A stretch of DNA of 60,954 bases from DATHWB01 sp035544575 (GTDB lineage Bacteria; Actinomycetota; Acidimicrobiia; Spongiisociales; ZC4RG35), in NCBI GenBank assembly GCA_035544575.1, contig DATKEC010000004.1:1-60954 (forward strand), read 5' to 3'. Positions 59,121 to 60,954 of the stretch are shown in pieces. The notes beneath the pieces were generated by a model. It was given only the letters and a program-made list of their open reading frames with translations, was not told where the DNA came from and searched no databases. Every line of letters begins with the position of its first letter. Position 1 is the first letter of the stretch. The translations under genes were made by a program, and so were the position numbers.

Positions 59121-59384
59121 TCAGCCTTTTTCGTAGCTCTGGGCTTGATCGACGGTGGCGAGGATATGGCGGGCCAGCGCTGTTGCTTGGTCGATCGACA
59201 GTTCGACGGCCAGTCTGGCGTCGGGGCCGACGTCCTCGTTGGCGAAGTCCAACAGCACGGCGTGCTCGAGTTGTGATCGCTCGGGGTGGTCATATGCCAG
59301 ATACACCTGACCGATCGGGAACCAGCCAGTTCGACCCTTGGCCTGACCTGTCATCGGATGCTTCGTACTGATCATCGTGCACAT
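59121..59384 (-). CDS. DUF6295-like small protein
   Basis: An 87-residue soluble protein. The start CTMISTKHPMTGQAKGRTGW, the DHPERSQLEHAVLLDF stretch and the C-terminal VAVELS-like LAVELSIDQATALARHIL are what I remember of the DUF6295 group, which is of unknown function. It often sits beside catabolic genes in actinobacteria as far as I recall, but this was not checked. It lies 17 bp behind the dienelactone hydrolase on the same strand. Confidence 0.65.
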   Translation of the reverse strand: MCTMISTKHPMTGQAKGRTGWFPIGQVYLAYDHPERSQLEHAVLLDFANEDVGPDARLAVELSIDQATALARHILATVDQAQSYEKG

Positions 59385-59401
59385 GTGTTGCTCCAGGGTC
59401 C

Positions 59402-60160
59402 TCAGGACAAGTGGCGGTCGAGAAACGACCAGACCTTCGACCAGCCGTCCACGGCCTCCGCCGTCCGGTACGCCGAAGGTCGGTCGTCATAGAAGAAGCC
59501 GTGGCCGGCGTCGGGGTAGCGGTGGAACTCGTAGGACTTGCCGAGGTTCCGCAGGATTTCCTCTAGGGCGTTGACGTCGTCGGGAGTGGGGTTTTGGTCC
59601 TGGTCGCCGAACAGGCCGAGCACGGGAGCGGTGAGCCGGTCGCTCAGGTTCGCCGGGGCGATCGGCTGGGCCGCCGTGAGGGCGTCGTCGTTCGCCACGA
59701 TGTTCCCGCCCCAACAGTCGACCAGTGCCGCGATGTCGTCGAGCTGACAGGCGGCCAGATAGGCGTGGCGGCCGCCCGAGCAGGTGCCGAAGAGACCGAC
59801 CTTGCCATTCGATGTCGGATGCGACCGGAGGAGTCGCACACACCCGGCAGCGTCGCCAACCACCTGACTGTCCGACACACCGCCCGCCGCCCGCGCCGTG
59901 GCGGCGACGTCGTCGGGCTCACCATGGCCGACCCTGCAGAAGAGGTCGGGACAGATGGCGCTGTATCCGTGAGCGGCGAAGAGTCGCGTAGTGGAGCGGT
60001 ACCACGAGTCCCATCCCGGTCGGTGGTGGAACAAGACGATCCCGGGGAAGGGCCCGGGGCCGAGAGGACGGGCGTGGTACGCATGGATCGGATCGCCGTC
60101 GGCGCCCGTGACCATCACCGTCTCGGCCACCAAGCCCTCGTATTCATCGGTGTGTTTCAT
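59402..60160 (-). CDS. Dienelactone hydrolase family protein (copy 2)
   Basis: A 252-residue alpha/beta hydrolase of the DLH type. Nucleophile Cys in FGTCSGGRHAY, acid in GDQDQNPTPDD and His in PDAGHGFFYDD are present; the N-terminal GIVLFHHRPGWD strand is typical. It shares only the family pattern with copy 1. It overlaps the next hydrolase gene by 17 bp. A lactone- or ester-opening step in module B is likely. Confidence 0.88.
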   Translation of the reverse strand: MKHTDEYEGLVAETVMVTGADGDPIHAYHARPLGPGPFPGIVLFHHRPGWDSWYRSTTRLFAAHGYSAICPDLFCRVGHGEPDDVAATARAAGGVSDSQVVGDAAGCVRLLRSHPTSNGKVGLFGTCSGGRHAYLAACQLDDIAALVDCWGGNIVANDDALTAAQPIAPANLSDRLTAPVLGLFGDQDQNPTPDDVNALEEILRNLGKSYEFHRYPDAGHGFFYDDRPSAYRTAEAVDGWSKVWSFLDRHLS

Positions 60161-60941
60161 CGGTCTCTCCTCTCCGAGGTGAACCCGTCCACAGCGGAGC
60201 CAGCAAGGCGGCCACTGCGGCGGGGCACTCGACGGGTGTCAGGTGCTTGGCCCCGGCAATGACGTTCAGCGTGGATCCGGGAATGGCCTGATGGAGCCGG
60301 TCGGCATGCTCGGGCGAGGTAGCCGGATCGAGTTCGCCCACGATCACAACGGTCGGCGCGGCGATGGCTCCCAGCTCCGCTCGCGCGTCGAAAGCCCCCA
60401 TCGCGTGGCATGCCGCCACGTAGGAGTCAAGGTGATTCTTTGCGAAGACGTCGAGCAGCACCTCGGCTGACTCCCGGTTGGCGGCGAGGAACTCGGGGCC
60501 GAACCACCGTTCGAGTTGGAATTGGGAGAGCGACGCCATGCCCTGTTCCTGGGCCTTGGTGGCGCGTTCGGCCCAGCGCTCGGGAGCATCTGGCCCGTAC
60601 CAGGCGGTCGTGTCGATCAGTCCGAGCCCGGTGACCAGCGACCGATGACGGATGGCAACGGCGAGAGCCACACACCCGCCCATCGACAGTCCGACGACCA
60701 CGGCCTGATCGTGGCCCAGGAACCCGACCGTGTCGGCGACGTCGTCTGCCATGTCTTCGATCGTGAACGAGTCGTGGGTCGGGGACCGCCCGTGACCGCG
60801 GAGATCCATCGTTATGACGGTTCTTGCGGGGTCGAGCTCATCGATCAGGGGCGACCACATCGATCGGTCGAGGGCGAGAGAGTGGAGAAGCACGATCGGC
60901 GGGGACGCCCCGTGCATCTCGACGGTGATCGCGAGCCTCAC
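60144..60941 (-). CDS. Alpha/beta hydrolase, 3-oxoadipate-enol-lactonase-like
   Basis: A 265-residue alpha/beta hydrolase: PPIVLLHSLALDRSMW (oxyanion region), DLRGHGRSPT, nucleophile elbow GLSMGG near residue 90, acid in VGELDPATSPE and His near the end in GAKHLTP. The pattern is that of PcaD-type enol-lactonases and related esterases. GTG 60941 is the likely start, but the frame stays open to the window edge, so the N-terminus could extend beyond 60954. It overlaps the DLH gene (co-expression). Confidence 0.85.
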   Translation of the reverse strand: MRLAITVEMHGASPPIVLLHSLALDRSMWSPLIDELDPARTVITMDLRGHGRSPTHDSFTIEDMADDVADTVGFLGHDQAVVVGLSMGGCVALAVAIRHRSLVTGLGLIDTTAWYGPDAPERWAERATKAQEQGMASLSQFQLERWFGPEFLAANRESAEVLLDVFAKNHLDSYVAACHAMGAFDARAELGAIAAPTVVIVGELDPATSPEHADRLHQAIPGSTLNVIAGAKHLTPVECPAAVAALLAPLWTGSPRRGETDETHR

Positions 60942-60954
60942 GACTGTCGTGCCC

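Noticed and set aside
1..60954. CRISPR arrays, rRNA, tRNA, IS elements with transposase
   Set aside because: No regular direct repeats, no conserved RNA sequences and no transposase or integrase product were seen on either strand.

Overview
The window is high-GC DNA from an actinobacterium, probably of the Acidimicrobiia or a related lineage. This is inferred from gene content: a caa3-type oxidase operon with a CtaG assembly factor, luciferase-like (often F420-dependent) oxidoreductases, a type 2 isopentenyl-diphosphate isomerase, many GTG/TTG starts, and several genes with a TANNNT box 6-7 bases before the start codon (probable leaderless transcripts). No rRNA, tRNA or CRISPR array was seen.

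Bases 1-17.9 kb look like chromosomal backbone. They hold the end of an ABC permease gene, a 187-bp element with 19-bp terminal inverted repeats, the cytochrome oxidase operon ctaC-D-E-F-G with a thioredoxin-like lipoprotein and a hydrolase, then ctaB, lgt, a long ribosome hibernation factor, a VOC protein, hrpB, an SRPBCC protein, an MBL hydrolase and a thioesterase. A two-gene cassette (nuclease-like/DUF2075 helicase plus a MazG-like pyrophosphatase, 10.8-13.1 kb) is inserted here and looks like a defence or stress module.

Bases 17.9-51.2 kb form a large catabolic island (module A). It has two paralogous UbiD decarboxylases, UbiX next to an IDI-2 isomerase (both serve prenylated-FMN supply), MmgE/PrpD, a pair of class III CoA-transferase subunits, enoyl-CoA hydratase, aldehyde dehydrogenase, two ThDP enzymes, a three-subunit molybdenum hydroxylase, a NitT/TauT-type ABC importer with lipoprotein receptor and two permeases, an old-yellow-enzyme/dienoyl reductase, and an operon of thiolase, inactive SDR, active SDR and DUF35 OB-fold protein. 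The CoA-transferase pair, hydratase, SDR pair and thiolase/DUF35 pair match, step for step, the heteromeric enzymes of the anaerobic benzylsuccinate (Bbs) beta-oxidation pathway. I see no glycyl-radical enzyme and no acyl-CoA dehydrogenase. A palindrome GCAAC-N4-RTTGC recurs at the promoters of most module A transcription units and probably defines one regulon; the RpiR-type regulator inside the island is the best candidate to bind it.

Bases 51.7-60.9 kb form module B: a GntR/FCD regulator, a luciferase-like oxidoreductase, an ABC permease-ATPase-permease set without a receptor, an isochorismatase-fold hydrolase, an ornithine-cyclodeaminase-like enzyme, a carboxymuconolactone-decarboxylase-like protein, a class II aldolase, a DUF6295-like protein and two alpha/beta hydrolases. 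A different palindrome (TTGTC-N-GACAA type) occurs at three of its promoters and fits the GntR/FCD operator consensus.

The substrate of either module cannot be read from sequence. Together they look like import of an organic acid or heterocycle, CoA activation, decarboxylation by prFMN enzymes and beta-oxidation-like cleavage.
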